Shown here one piece after another: positions 31,961 to 40,290 of a DNA stretch of 64,000 bases (the stretch's first letter is position 1; every line of letters starts with the position of its first letter). The stretch spans positions 52,519 through 116,518 of the forward strand of contig CAZXFA010000006.1 of assembly GCA_964640085.1 (NCBI GenBank), in the 5' to 3' direction. Made by a program: the position numbers and the translations under genes. The notes under the pieces are model-generated. The model had not been told where the DNA came from and did not search any database. It saw nothing but the letters and a program-made list of their open reading frames with translations. The stretch comes from CAZXFA01 sp964640085 (GTDB lineage Bacteria > Actinomycetota > UBA4738 > HRBIN12).

Positions 31961-33547
31961 ATGGCGACGACCGAGGACCTTCCCCAACAGCCGCTCGTCA
32001 CGGTCGAGGAGCGGATCGAGGAGCTCCGGGCGCGCAAGCAGGCGCTGTCGGACGGGACCCGCAAGGACGCCGTCCGCAAGCAGCACGAGAAGGGCAAGCT
32101 CACGGCCCGCGAGCGGGTCGAGCTCCTCATGGACCGCGGGTCGTTCCAGGAGATCGACCCGCTCGTGGTCCACCGCTCCCACGACCTCGGGCTGGATCGC
32201 TCGCACCCGCCCGGGGACGGTGTGGTGACCGGGTACGGGAGCATCGACGGACGGCGGGCGTTCGTGGCCTCGCAGGACTTCACCGTCTTCGGCGGGTCGC
32301 TCGGCGAGATCCACGCCCAGAAGATCTGCAAGGTCCTCGACCTCGCGATGTCCACCGGCGCCGCCTTCATCCAGATCAACGACTCGGGAGGAGCCAGGAT
32401 CCAGGAGGGCGCCGCCTCGCTCGCCGGCTACGGGCACGTGTTCGAGCGCAACGTGCGCGCCTCGGGCGTGATCCCGCAGATCAGCGTGATCATGGGGCCG
32501 TGCGCCGGCGGCGCCGTCTACTCGCCCGCGATCACCGACTTCACGTTCATGGTCCGGGAGACCTCGCACATGTTCATCACCGGGCCGGACGTGATCAAGG
32601 CGGTGACCGGCGAGGAGGTCACGTTCGAGGAGCTCGGCGGGGCGATGACCCATGCGAGCAGGTCGGGCGTGGCCTCGATCGTGAGCCAGGACGAGGAGGA
32701 GTGCCTGGCGATGGTCCGACATCTCCTCTCCTACGTCCCGTCGAACAACCTGGAAGACCCGCCGTCCTACGCCCCGGTCGACGACTCCGAGCGACGCGAC
32801 GAAGGGCTCACGCATCTCGTGCCTGACTCCGCCAAGGAGGCCTACGACGTGCACGAGGTGATCCGGCGCGTGGTGGACGACGGGGACTTCTTCGAGGTGT
32901 TCCCCTACTGGGCGATGAACATCGTCACGGGGTTCGCGCGCCTGGACGGCCGGAGCGTGGGCGTCGTGGCCAACCAGCCGAAGGTCCTGGCCGGGACGCT
33001 CGACATCGACGCGGCCGAGAAGGGCGCGCGGTTCGTGCGGTTCTGCGACGGCTTCAACATCCCGATCGTGACGTTCGTGGACGTACCCGGGTTCCTGCCG
33101 GGGACGGCGCAGGAGTACGGGGGGATCATCCGCCACGGGGCGAAGCTGCTGTACGCGTTCGCCGAAGCGACGGTCCCGCGCACCACCGTGATCACTCGCA
33201 AGGCTTACGGCGGCGCCTACCTCGTCATGAACTCGAAGCACCTGCGCGCGGACGTCTCCTTCGCCTGGCCGACGGCCGAGATCGCGGTGATGGGCCCGGA
33301 TGCCGCCGTCAACGTGGTGTTCCGCAAGCAGATCGAGAAGGCCGAGGAGCCCGAGGCGATGCGCGCCCGGCTGATCGCCGAGTACCAGCAGAAGTTCGCC
33401 ACGCCCTACGTCGCCGCCGAGCGAGGGTTCATCGACGACGTGATCGAACCGGCCGACACGCGGCCGCGGCTGATCAAGGCGCTCCGGATGCTCGCGACCA
33501 AGCGCGAGGCGATCCCGGCCCGCAAGCACGGGAACATCCCCCTGTGA
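31961..33547 (+). CDS. pccB: Acyl-CoA (propionyl-CoA) carboxylase carboxyltransferase beta subunit
   Basis: Carboxyltransferase of biotin-dependent acyl-CoA carboxylase, 528 aa, full length. It moves carboxyl from carboxybiotin to propionyl-CoA (or acetyl-CoA). Two crotonase-like halves are visible: FINDSGGARIQEGAASLAGY with IMGPCAGGAVYSPAITDFTF in the first, and PIVTFVDVPGFLPGTAQEYG with TRKAYGGAYLVMNSKHLRAD in the second. The epsilon subunit follows with overlapping codons. The biotin-carrying alpha subunit is probably the one at 49726. Substrate preference is inferred from the methylmalonyl-CoA genes in the window. Confidence 0.93.
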   Translation: MATTEDLPQQPLVTVEERIEELRARKQALSDGTRKDAVRKQHEKGKLTARERVELLMDRGSFQEIDPLVVHRSHDLGLDRSHPPGDGVVTGYGSIDGRRAFVASQDFTVFGGSLGEIHAQKICKVLDLAMSTGAAFIQINDSGGARIQEGAASLAGYGHVFERNVRASGVIPQISVIMGPCAGGAVYSPAITDFTFMVRETSHMFITGPDVIKAVTGEEVTFEELGGAMTHASRSGVASIVSQDEEECLAMVRHLLSYVPSNNLEDPPSYAPVDDSERRDEGLTHLVPDSAKEAYDVHEVIRRVVDDGDFFEVFPYWAMNIVTGFARLDGRSVGVVANQPKVLAGTLDIDAAEKGARFVRFCDGFNIPIVTFVDVPGFLPGTAQEYGGIIRHGAKLLYAFAEATVPRTTVITRKAYGGAYLVMNSKHLRADVSFAWPTAEIAVMGPDAAVNVVFRKQIEKAEEPEAMRARLIAEYQQKFATPYVAAERGFIDDVIEPADTRPRLIKALRMLATKREAIPARKHGNIPL

Positions 33548-33804
33548 GCGAGGAGCGCCGCTTCGAGCTGCCCGAGGGCCTGTCCCCGGACGAGGAGCGA
33601 GCGGCGATCCGCGCGCTCGAGCGGTACTTCGCGGCCGAGAGCCCTCACCCGGACCCCTGGGTGCTGGCCGGACGGATCCAGGCCGCCGGCTGGGGGGCGC
33701 TCCAGGCCCGTCACTACACGGACGACCCGCGCGGCCTGACCTCCTCCGCCCCGTTCGCCCGGCGCGGGGTGCCGCCCTCGAACGGCCGCGACGACTCGAG
33801 GTAG
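33544..33804 (+). CDS. Acyl-CoA carboxylase epsilon subunit
   Basis: Small 86-aa protein whose GTG start overlaps the beta-subunit stop by four bases. The central part, HPDPWVLAGRIQAAGWGALQ, matches the hallmark W-x-LAGR-x-A pattern of actinobacterial epsilon subunits, which stabilise and activate the alpha-beta complex. The N-terminus (FELPEGLSPDEERAAIRAL) is charged and helical. This subunit type is largely restricted to actinobacteria and supports the taxonomic guess. Confidence 0.8.
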   Translation: MSEERRFELPEGLSPDEERAAIRALERYFAAESPHPDPWVLAGRIQAAGWGALQARHYTDDPRGLTSSAPFARRGVPPSNGRDDSR

Positions 33805-33809
33805 GCCCC

Positions 33810-34106
33810 ATGGGCGCCAGCAGGACCGCCCGCGCGGTCGACGGGCGCGAGGGCGCCCTGGCGGCTTTCCGGTCCGAGGGATGCTCGGAGCCCCGCCCGT
33901 GGGGCAACGGCCCCGGAGACACCTACGGCTGGCACGCGCACGGCTACCACAAGGTCCTGTTCTGCCTGGCGGGCTCGATCACGTTCCACACGCGCGACGG
34001 GGATCTGGATCTCGGCGCGGGCGATCGGTTGGATCTCGAGCCGGAGACCGAGCATGCGGCCACCGTGGGGCCCGGGGGATGCTCGTGCGTGGAGGCATCG
34101 CGCTGA
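33810..34106 (+). CDS. Cupin-domain protein
   Basis: 98-aa single-domain beta-barrel protein. Two cupin motifs are visible: GWHAHGYHKVLFCLAGSITF with His ligands, and LGAGDRLDLEPETEHAATVG with the second-motif His. Such proteins bind metal and can be enzymes or sensors; no reaction can be assigned. It begins five bases after the epsilon-subunit gene, and its stop overlaps the glycosyltransferase ATG (TGATG), so it belongs to one transcription unit running from the carboxylase to the glycosyltransferases. Confidence 0.8.
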   Translation: MGASRTARAVDGREGALAAFRSEGCSEPRPWGNGPGDTYGWHAHGYHKVLFCLAGSITFHTRDGDLDLGAGDRLDLEPETEHAATVGPGGCSCVEASR

Positions 34107-35230
34107 TGCGCGTGGCGATCCACGCCGACCAACCGTTCTTCCGGGCCCCCGGGGGCATCGCCACCTACCTGCGGCATCTCGTCCCGGCGATGGCCGCCCG
34201 CGAGCCTGCGCTGAAGATCGCCCTCTTCCACGCACGGTTCCCGGCGTCCGAGGCTCCCGAGCGATGGATGCGGGACCGCTGGGTCGAGGAGCTCCCGTGG
34301 CCGATCCGGACCCTGTACCCGAGGTGGAACCTCCTGGGCCGGCCGGCGCTGCCCGCCTCGCTCCGGGACGCGGACCTGGTCCACGCGACGAACCCCGCCG
34401 CGATCCCGCCGGTCGCCGAGGGCCAGCGGCTCGTCGTCACGGTGCACGATCTCGCGTTCCTGCGGTTCCCGAGGATGTTCCCCCCCGCCTGGCGACTCCT
34501 GTATCGGCTCGGCCTCCGGGCGGCCGTCCGTCGGGCCCACGCGATCCTCACCCCCTCGCGGAACACGGCCGAGGATCTGCTGGGCCGGACGCCGGTCGAC
34601 CCGCAGCGGCTGCACGTGACCCCGCTGGCCGCCGCGCTGCCTGCCGGGAGCCTCGACCCCGAACCGGTCCTGTCCCGCCTGGAGATCCCCTCGCCGTACG
34701 TCCTCTTCGTCGGGACGCTCGAGCCGCGGAAGAACCTCGTCCGCCTGGTCCGCGCCTACCGACGGGTCGCCGGGGCCGGGCATCCCCACGCCCTCGTGCT
34801 CGCGGGCCCGATGGGTTGGCACACCGAGGCGCTCCGGCGCGAGCTCGCGCTCGAGGGTCCGGGGCAGGTCATCCTGACCGGATCGCTGGGGCCAGACGAC
34901 CTCGACGCGACCTACCGCGGGGCGGATGCGTTCGTGTACCCGTCGCTGTACGAGGGCTTCGGGCTGCCGGTCCTGGAGGCGATGGCGCGGGGCGTCCCCG
35001 CCGTCGTCTCGGCCACCTCCGCCGTCCCCGAGGTGGCTGGGGACGCGGCGATCGGCGTCGACCCGGGCTCGGTGGACGATCTCGCCCGGGCGATCACCAC
35101 GATCCTCTCCGAACCCGACGTCGCGAGTGACCTGTCCGTCCGCGGACGGGCCCGCAGCGAGCGCTTCTCGTGGGACGAAACGGCGCGCCTCACGCTCGAG
35201 GTGTTCGGACGCGTCACGGGGGCGAAGTGA
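34106..35230 (+). CDS. Glycosyltransferase family 4 protein
   Basis: 374-aa GT-B retaining glycosyltransferase. The N-terminal acceptor half starts MRVAIHADQPFFRAPGGIATY with the Gly-rich loop. The C-terminal nucleotide-sugar half has FVGTLEPRKNLVRLVRAYRR, then ADAFVYPSLYEGFGLPVLEA with the E-x7-E signature, and ATSAVPEVAGDAAIGVDPGS. The open frame runs upstream into the cupin gene, but ATG 34106 overlapping that stop is the natural start. Probably cytoplasmic, acting on a lipid-linked or exopolysaccharide intermediate; donor and acceptor are unknown. Confidence 0.9.
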   Translation: MRVAIHADQPFFRAPGGIATYLRHLVPAMAAREPALKIALFHARFPASEAPERWMRDRWVEELPWPIRTLYPRWNLLGRPALPASLRDADLVHATNPAAIPPVAEGQRLVVTVHDLAFLRFPRMFPPAWRLLYRLGLRAAVRRAHAILTPSRNTAEDLLGRTPVDPQRLHVTPLAAALPAGSLDPEPVLSRLEIPSPYVLFVGTLEPRKNLVRLVRAYRRVAGAGHPHALVLAGPMGWHTEALRRELALEGPGQVILTGSLGPDDLDATYRGADAFVYPSLYEGFGLPVLEAMARGVPAVVSATSAVPEVAGDAAIGVDPGSVDDLARAITTILSEPDVASDLSVRGRARSERFSWDETARLTLEVFGRVTGAK

Positions 35231-36153
35231 GGGTCTCGCTGGTCACCACGGTGAAGGACGCGGCCGCGGCGATCGGCCCGTTCCTGGAGAGCCTCGCGGC
35301 GCAGACCCGAACGCCGGATGAGGTGGTGGTGGTCGACGGCGGCTCGACCGACGGGACGGCCGAGGCCCTCCGAGCCGCCGAGGGGCTCACGCTGATCGAG
35401 GAGCCGGGGGCGAACATCGCCCGCGGCAGGAACCTCGCGATCGCCACGGCCACGCACGACGTCATCGCGGTCACGGATGCGGACTGCGTGCTCGAACCCG
35501 GGTGGCTCGAGCACCTGCTCGTCCCGGTGGAGGACGGCGCCGACGTCTCGATGGGCTCCTTCCGCCCGATCGTCGAAGGGTTCCTCCCGGCGTGCATGGC
35601 GGCCGTGAACCTCCCCGACCCCGGAGAGATGATCCACCCGGCCCGGTTCCTGCCGTCGGCGCGCTCCGTTGCCTTCCGGCGGGCGGCGATCGAGGCGGCG
35701 GGCGGCTATCCCGAATGGCTCGACATCGGCGAGGACATGTACGTGAACCACCGGTGGCGGGCGCTCGGCCTCGACCTACGGCTGGCGCCGGAGGCGGTCG
35801 TGCGGTGGCGCCTGCGGTCGACGCTCCGCGAGACGTGGACCCAGTACTTCCGGTACGCGCGCGGGGACGCGATCGCGGGGATGTTCCCCGAGCGTCACGC
35901 GCTCCGCTTCGCCGTGTACGGGGCCGCGCTCTCCGCGTGGGGTTCGCGCTCCAGGCTGGCCAGGCTGGCCACCGTGGTCGGCGGCCTCGCGTACGGGGCC
36001 CGGCCGTTGCTTCGGGCCTGGCGCCGACTCGAGGACCCCGCGGAGCGGGCGGCGGCGATGCTCGGCGTCCCCGCGCTCATGGCGTTCGTCGACCTGGCGA
36101 AGATGGCCGGGTACCTGACCGGCCTGCGGGCCGAACGCGGCCCCGAGGCGTAG
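35227..36153 (+). CDS. Glycosyltransferase family 2 protein
   Basis: 308-aa GT-A inverting glycosyltransferase. MRVSLVTTVKDAAAAIGPFL begins the fold, VVVVDGGSTDGTAEALRAAE is the nucleotide-binding strand and loop, and AVTDADCVLEPGWLEHLLVP carries the D-x-D-like metal site. IGEDMYVNHRWRALGLDLRL provides the catalytic E-D pair. One or two hydrophobic stretches lie near the C-terminus, so membrane association is likely. GTG 35227 overlaps the GT4 stop (GTGA). The stop codon TAG is also part of a TAGACT box that may serve the next gene. Confidence 0.9.
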   Translation: MRVSLVTTVKDAAAAIGPFLESLAAQTRTPDEVVVVDGGSTDGTAEALRAAEGLTLIEEPGANIARGRNLAIATATHDVIAVTDADCVLEPGWLEHLLVPVEDGADVSMGSFRPIVEGFLPACMAAVNLPDPGEMIHPARFLPSARSVAFRRAAIEAAGGYPEWLDIGEDMYVNHRWRALGLDLRLAPEAVVRWRLRSTLRETWTQYFRYARGDAIAGMFPERHALRFAVYGAALSAWGSRSRLARLATVVGGLAYGARPLLRAWRRLEDPAERAAAMLGVPALMAFVDLAKMAGYLTGLRAERGPEA

Positions 36154-36199
36154 ACTCCCGCGGGACCGGGGAGGGGCGGAGCCGAGCAGGAGGGATCGC

Positions 36200-36724
36200 A
36201 TGCTGCGGAAGACGGTGGTCGTGCTGGTGTTGGGGGCGATCCTCTTGGCCGCCTGCGGTGGGGACGACGGTGGCGCCACGGGAGAGACGAGCGCCGACGG
36301 CGGTGCACCGGCCGCGGAGACCGGAGCCGCCGGCGGGGAGACGGGCGGAACCGATGGCGGTGAGATCGGCACGATCGACGCCGCGCGGTGCGCCGAGCTC
36401 GCGCAGGCGATGGCCGCCGCCGCGGTCGCGGCCGTCCCACAGGCCGCCGGTGGCGAGGACCTCAGCGCATCGGTCGAGCAGCTGGAGGCGTTCGCAGCCG
36501 CCGCGCCCGAGGAGATCCGTTCCGACATGCAGACCGTGGTGGAGGGTTACGCTGCGATCGTGCGGGCGCTCGAGGAGGCTGGGTACGACCCGACGAGCGG
36601 ACAGCCGCCGACCGCCGAGCAGCTCGCGGCGCTCGCGGGCGCATCCGAGCAGATCGACGACCCGGAGTTCCAGGCGGCGGCCGAGCGGGTGGACACCTAC
36701 TTCGAGGCGGGCTGCCAGGGCTGA
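36200..36724 (+). CDS. Predicted lipoprotein of unknown function
   Basis: 174 aa. The signal ends in lipobox LLAAC, followed by a ~35-residue Gly/Ala/Thr/Glu linker. The mature part is an Ala- and Glu-rich helical domain with two Cys (AARCAELAQAM and the C-terminal EAGCQG) that could form a disulfide. A strong AGGAGGGA site precedes ATG 36200, and TAGACT at 36151-36156 is a possible -10 box. I recognise no family. It converges with the hydroxyacyl-CoA dehydrogenase gene. Confidence 0.75.
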   Translation: MLRKTVVVLVLGAILLAACGGDDGGATGETSADGGAPAAETGAAGGETGGTDGGEIGTIDAARCAELAQAMAAAAVAAVPQAAGGEDLSASVEQLEAFAAAAPEEIRSDMQTVVEGYAAIVRALEEAGYDPTSGQPPTAEQLAALAGASEQIDDPEFQAAAERVDTYFEAGCQG

Positions 36725-36730
36725 GCCGGC

Positions 36731-37591
36731 CTACTCGTACTCGTAGAAGCCCTTGCCGGACTTGCGGCCCAGGTGGCCGGCCACCACCATCCGCCGGAGC
36801 AGGGGCGGCGGCGCGTACAGCGGCTCCTTGAACTCCTCGTAGAGGACGTTGCCGATCGCCATCGTCGTGTCGACCCCGATCAGGTCGATCAGCGCGAGCG
36901 GTCCCATCGGGTGGTTGAGCCCGAGGTGGATCGCCGTGTCGATGTCCTCACGCGTGGCGAACCCCTCCTCGAGCATCCGCACCGCCCCGTTCAGGTACGG
37001 GATCAGGAGCATGTTCACGATGAACCCGGCACGGTCGCGCGACTCGACGGTGGTCTTGCCCAGCCGGACCCCCCACGCCCGGCCGAACTCGATCGTCTCG
37101 TCCGAGGTCGCCAGGGCCTTCACCAGCTCGATCAGTCCCATCGCGGGCACGGGGTTGAAGAAGTGCATCCCCATGACCCTGTCCGGGCGCTTGGTCGCCG
37201 CGCCGAGCTCCCCGATCGGGATCGACGAGGTGTTCGAGGCCAGGATCACCTCCGGGCGGGTGATCTCGTCCAACCGTCGGAACAGCTCGACCTTCGTGTC
37301 CCTGTCCTCCGTCGCGGCCTCGATCACGAGGTCCACGCCGGAGACGTCCGCGAGATCGGTCGTCCCGGTGATCCGCGAGAGCTCGGTGTCGCGCTGCGCC
37401 GGCGCGAGCTTGTCGCGTTCGACCGCCCGGAGCGTCGAGGTCTCGATCCGGTGTAGGCCGTGCGCCACGAGCTCCTCGGTCGGCTCGACGAAGAGCACCG
37501 AGGCGCCGGCCCGAGCGCAGACCTCGACGATGCCCGAGCCCATCAGCCCGCACCCCACCACGCCGACGGCCCGGACGTCCTCGGCCCTCAT
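36731..37591 (-). CDS. 3-hydroxybutyryl-CoA / 3-hydroxyacyl-CoA dehydrogenase
   Basis: NAD(P)-dependent oxidoreductase, 286 aa, typical of the short bacterial form. The Rossmann motif is VGVVGCGLMGSGIVEVCARA, followed by LVIEAATEDRDTKVELFRRL. ILASNTSSIPIGEL and MGMHFFNPVPAMGLIELVKA hold the catalytic Ser and His. Its substrate-side domain is FIVNMLLIPYLNGAVRMLEE. ATG 37591 is preferred because TAGGCT ends eight bases upstream; the longer frame would add 13 residues with no family similarity. It supplies the oxidation (or reduction) step between thiolase and crotonyl-CoA. Confidence 0.93.
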   Translation of the reverse strand: MRAEDVRAVGVVGCGLMGSGIVEVCARAGASVLFVEPTEELVAHGLHRIETSTLRAVERDKLAPAQRDTELSRITGTTDLADVSGVDLVIEAATEDRDTKVELFRRLDEITRPEVILASNTSSIPIGELGAATKRPDRVMGMHFFNPVPAMGLIELVKALATSDETIEFGRAWGVRLGKTTVESRDRAGFIVNMLLIPYLNGAVRMLEEGFATREDIDTAIHLGLNHPMGPLALIDLIGVDTTMAIGNVLYEEFKEPLYAPPPLLRRMVVAGHLGRKSGKGFYEYE

Positions 37592-37599
37592 GGCCGCCA

Positions 37600-37605
37600 A
37601 GCCTA
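37600..37605 (-). promoter_or_regulatory. -10 box of the hydroxyacyl-CoA dehydrogenase gene
   Basis: TAGGCT on the reverse strand ends eight bases before ATG 37591. Its TAG is also the stop of the zinc-ribbon remnant. Leaderless transcript likely. Confidence 0.5.
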
Positions 37606-37854
37606 CCGCCGGAACCCGCAGGCCGGACACCGGCCGACCTTGCCCGTCGGCTCAGCGTCGCAGTAGGCGCAACGGGTCGACGGCCGACGCGTCCGGTCCG
37701 GACGGCGGCCGGGTGAGCCCCGCGCGATGCCATCGGAGAACGCCAGCGCCTACGCCAGCACGTGCGACAGCAGCGCACCGCCCGCGGCGATACCGCTCAG
37801 CGACCATGGGCGGCTCCCGGACGCGGTGATGCGCCGGGGTAGCGGAGCCGGGGC
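37603..37854 (-). pseudogene. Possible remnant of a small membrane/zinc-ribbon protein
   Basis: This 250-bp gap after the M23 peptidase gene contains a coding-like frame. It first reads a hydrophobic stretch LSGIAAGGALLSHVLA, meets a TAG, continues ALAFSDGIARG, and ends in a clear zinc ribbon CAYCDAEPTGKVGRCPACGF with two CxxC pairs before TAG 37603-37605. No usable ATG, GTG or TTG start lies in frame after the internal stop. Either a gene broken by a stop and a lost start, or a chance run; the two CxxC pairs favour the former. Confidence 0.35.
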
Positions 37855-39012
37855 TCAGCAGACCTGGGAGAGCAGCGGCCAGGGGTTCACGGCCGAGCCG
37901 ATCACGCGGTGGCCGTACGGGCTCGCCGGCCATTCGTTCGGGATCGTGTACGGGTGCCACTCGAAGTGGTTGTGCGGGGTGCCGGCGTTCCCGCTGGTCC
38001 CGACGTAACCGACGATGTCCCCCGCATTCACCGAGCCCGTCACGCCGGGCTGCATCAGGTGCGCGTTGTACGTGTACCCGTACTCGCCGTACACGTAAAC
38101 GGCGTACCCGCCGAGTCCGTTCGTCGACGTCCGCGCCGTCCCATCGAACGTCGCCCGGATCGGCGTACCCGTCGGCGCGATGATGTCGTTGCCCGCGTGC
38201 GGGTGGTAGCCGCCCCCGTACCGGGGCGCTCCGAAGCCGTCGAACACGGCGCGGGGGGGGTCCACCGGGCAGACCTTGAACACGCCGTTCGCGTAGAAGC
38301 GAACGCCGGTGAGCGCGGCCAGCTCCTTCTTGTACTGCTTCTTCAGGTCCTTCACGAGCTCCTCGGCCCGCGCCTTCTTGGCCTCCAGGTCATCCAGGAC
38401 CTGCTGTTGCTCGGCGAACTTCACGTCCAGCGCCGCCTTCTGCGCCTCGACCTTCGAGAGCGCCTCGGCGGCGGCCGCCTGCAGGTCCGCCTGGTCCGCC
38501 TTCTCCGCCGACAGCTCGTTCTTCAGGTTCTGGACCTGCGTCGCGAGGTCGGCGTCGGTCTCGGAGAGCGCGTTCATGTACTCCACACGGACCGTGAGGT
38601 CGGCGAGCGACGTCGCGCCGAGCAGGAACTCCAGCTCGTTGCCCGGACCGGTGATGTAGGCCTCGCGCGCCCGCGCCTCGAGCTGGGCGCGGAGCCCACG
38701 GAACTCGTCCTGCGCCGCACGGAGCTGCAGCGTCGTGTTGCGCAGCTCCTCGGTGATCTGCTCGTAGCGGCTCTCGGCCCGCTGGAACTCCTCTGCGACC
38801 TCCGCGGTCTCGAGCATGATCCGCTCCAGCACATCCTGCTGGCCCTCGATCTGGTCGAGCACCCGCTCGAACTCGGCCTCCGCGGCCTCCAGCTTCTCCT
38901 TGGTGGACGGCTCGGCGCCGGCCACCGGTGAGAGCAGGCCGACCACGATGAAGATGACCGCGCCGAGGCGCAGTCGCCGGAGGAAGCGGGCTCGTGTTCG
39001 ATTCTCGGCCAT
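37855..39012 (-). CDS. Secreted M23-family peptidase with coiled-coil (EnvC/NlpD-like)
   Basis: 385-aa cell-wall hydrolase or hydrolase activator. A signal-anchor (~15-33) is followed by a long coiled coil (~35-255, with repeated Glu/Lys/Gln heptads) that resembles EnvC. The LytM/M23 domain at the end has GGGYHPHAGNDIIAPTGTPI (H-x3-D zinc ligands) and TPHNHFEWHP (H-x-H), so the zinc site appears complete and the protein is probably active on peptidoglycan cross-bridges. ATG 39012 follows AAGAGGGG. Likely roles are cell division or wall turnover. Confidence 0.9.
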   Translation of the reverse strand: MAENRTRARFLRRLRLGAVIFIVVGLLSPVAGAEPSTKEKLEAAEAEFERVLDQIEGQQDVLERIMLETAEVAEEFQRAESRYEQITEELRNTTLQLRAAQDEFRGLRAQLEARAREAYITGPGNELEFLLGATSLADLTVRVEYMNALSETDADLATQVQNLKNELSAEKADQADLQAAAAEALSKVEAQKAALDVKFAEQQQVLDDLEAKKARAEELVKDLKKQYKKELAALTGVRFYANGVFKVCPVDPPRAVFDGFGAPRYGGGYHPHAGNDIIAPTGTPIRATFDGTARTSTNGLGGYAVYVYGEYGYTYNAHLMQPGVTGSVNAGDIVGYVGTSGNAGTPHNHFEWHPYTIPNEWPASPYGHRVIGSAVNPWPLLSQVC

Positions 39013-39104
39013 GGGGAGGCCCCTCTTCCTACCGAACGGCAGGAGGGGCGTCAACCGCCTGGATGAGACTGCACCCTCCGAGCCTGCGGTGCAAGCACCT
39101 CGCG

Positions 39105-40262
39105 TCACAGATCGGTGCCCGGCAGGCCCAGCCCGCGGGCGATCAGCAGCCGAAGGATCTCGCTGGTCCCCTCGCCGATCTCCAGGATCTTCGCGTCCCG
39201 GTAGAAGCGGGCGACCGGGTACTCCTCGATGAAGCCGTAGCCGCCGTGCACCTGGACGGCCTCGCGCGCGCAGGTGACGGCGATCTCGCTGGCGAACAGC
39301 TTGGCGATTGCTGCCTCGGTCTTGTACGGCTCTCCCCGGTCGCGCAGCGACGCGGCCCGCAGGTAGCCGAGCCGGGCGAGCTCGACCGCCACGTGCATGT
39401 CCGCGATCTTGAACTGGAGCGCCTCGAACGCGCCGATCGGTCTCCCGAACGCCTCGCGCTCGGCCGCGTAGCGGACGCTCTCCTCGAGGCATCCGCGGGC
39501 CAGACCCACCGCGACGGCGGCGATCGCGATCCTCCCGTCGTCCAGGCTCTCCAGCAGCTGCGCGTATCCTCGCCCCCGTTCGCCGAGGAGGTTCGCGGCC
39601 GGCACCCGGCAGTCCTCGAAGACCAGCTCGCGCGTGTCGCTCGCCCGCCATCCGACCTTTCGGTAGCCGGACCCCACGGTGAACCCGCGGGTTCCGGTCG
39701 GGACGAGGATCGTCGTGATCTCCCCGTGCTCCGCATCGGGGTCCCGCGCCGCGACGATCGCCACCGCCGAGAGCGGGGTGCCCGGGTTGGTGATGAAGGA
39801 CTTGGTGCCGGCGATCACCCACTCGTCGCCATCCAGGCGGGCGGTCGTGCGGATCGCCCGGGCGTCCGAGCCCCCGCCCGGCTCGGTGAGCGCGAACGCC
39901 CCGATGGTCTCGCCGCGGGCCATCGAGACGAGCCACCGCTGCTTCTGCTCCTCCGTCCCGTGCCGGAAGATCGGGCCGGCCGCCAGACCCACGGCCGCCT
40001 CCAGGGTGACCGCCACCGAGGAGTCCCAGCGGGCGAGCTCCTCCAGGCACAGGCAGAACGTGAGCAGGTCGCCGCCGATCCCCCCGTACGCCTCGGGGAA
40101 CGGGATCCCGAACAGCCCCAGCTCGCCCATCCGTCGGACGATCTCGAGCGGGAACTCCTCTCGCTCGTCGTGGTCCGCGGCGGCCGGCGCCACGACTTCC
40201 TCGGCGAACGACCGGACCACCGCTCGGAGCTCCCGTTGCTCCTCGGTCAGCTCGAAGTCCAC
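39105..40262 (-). CDS. Acyl-CoA dehydrogenase
   Basis: 385-aa flavoprotein starting MDFELTEEQRELRAVVRSFA, typical of short/medium-chain acyl-CoA dehydrogenases. Other blocks are FALTEPGGGSDARAIRTTAR, AGTKSFITNPGTPLSAVAIV, AEREAFGRPIGAFEALQFKI and YGFIEEYPVARFYRDAKILE, ending IGEGTSEILRLLIARGLGL. The GTG start follows an AGGAG site. It resembles the enzyme at 17403 but is clearly a different paralogue, so the two may act on different acyl chains. Confidence 0.93.
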   Translation of the reverse strand: MDFELTEEQRELRAVVRSFAEEVVAPAAADHDEREEFPLEIVRRMGELGLFGIPFPEAYGGIGGDLLTFCLCLEELARWDSSVAVTLEAAVGLAAGPIFRHGTEEQKQRWLVSMARGETIGAFALTEPGGGSDARAIRTTARLDGDEWVIAGTKSFITNPGTPLSAVAIVAARDPDAEHGEITTILVPTGTRGFTVGSGYRKVGWRASDTRELVFEDCRVPAANLLGERGRGYAQLLESLDDGRIAIAAVAVGLARGCLEESVRYAAEREAFGRPIGAFEALQFKIADMHVAVELARLGYLRAASLRDRGEPYKTEAAIAKLFASEIAVTCAREAVQVHGGYGFIEEYPVARFYRDAKILEIGEGTSEILRLLIARGLGLPGTDL

Positions 40263-40290
40263 GACCTGCTCCTATCCTTGGAGCGAGGGC

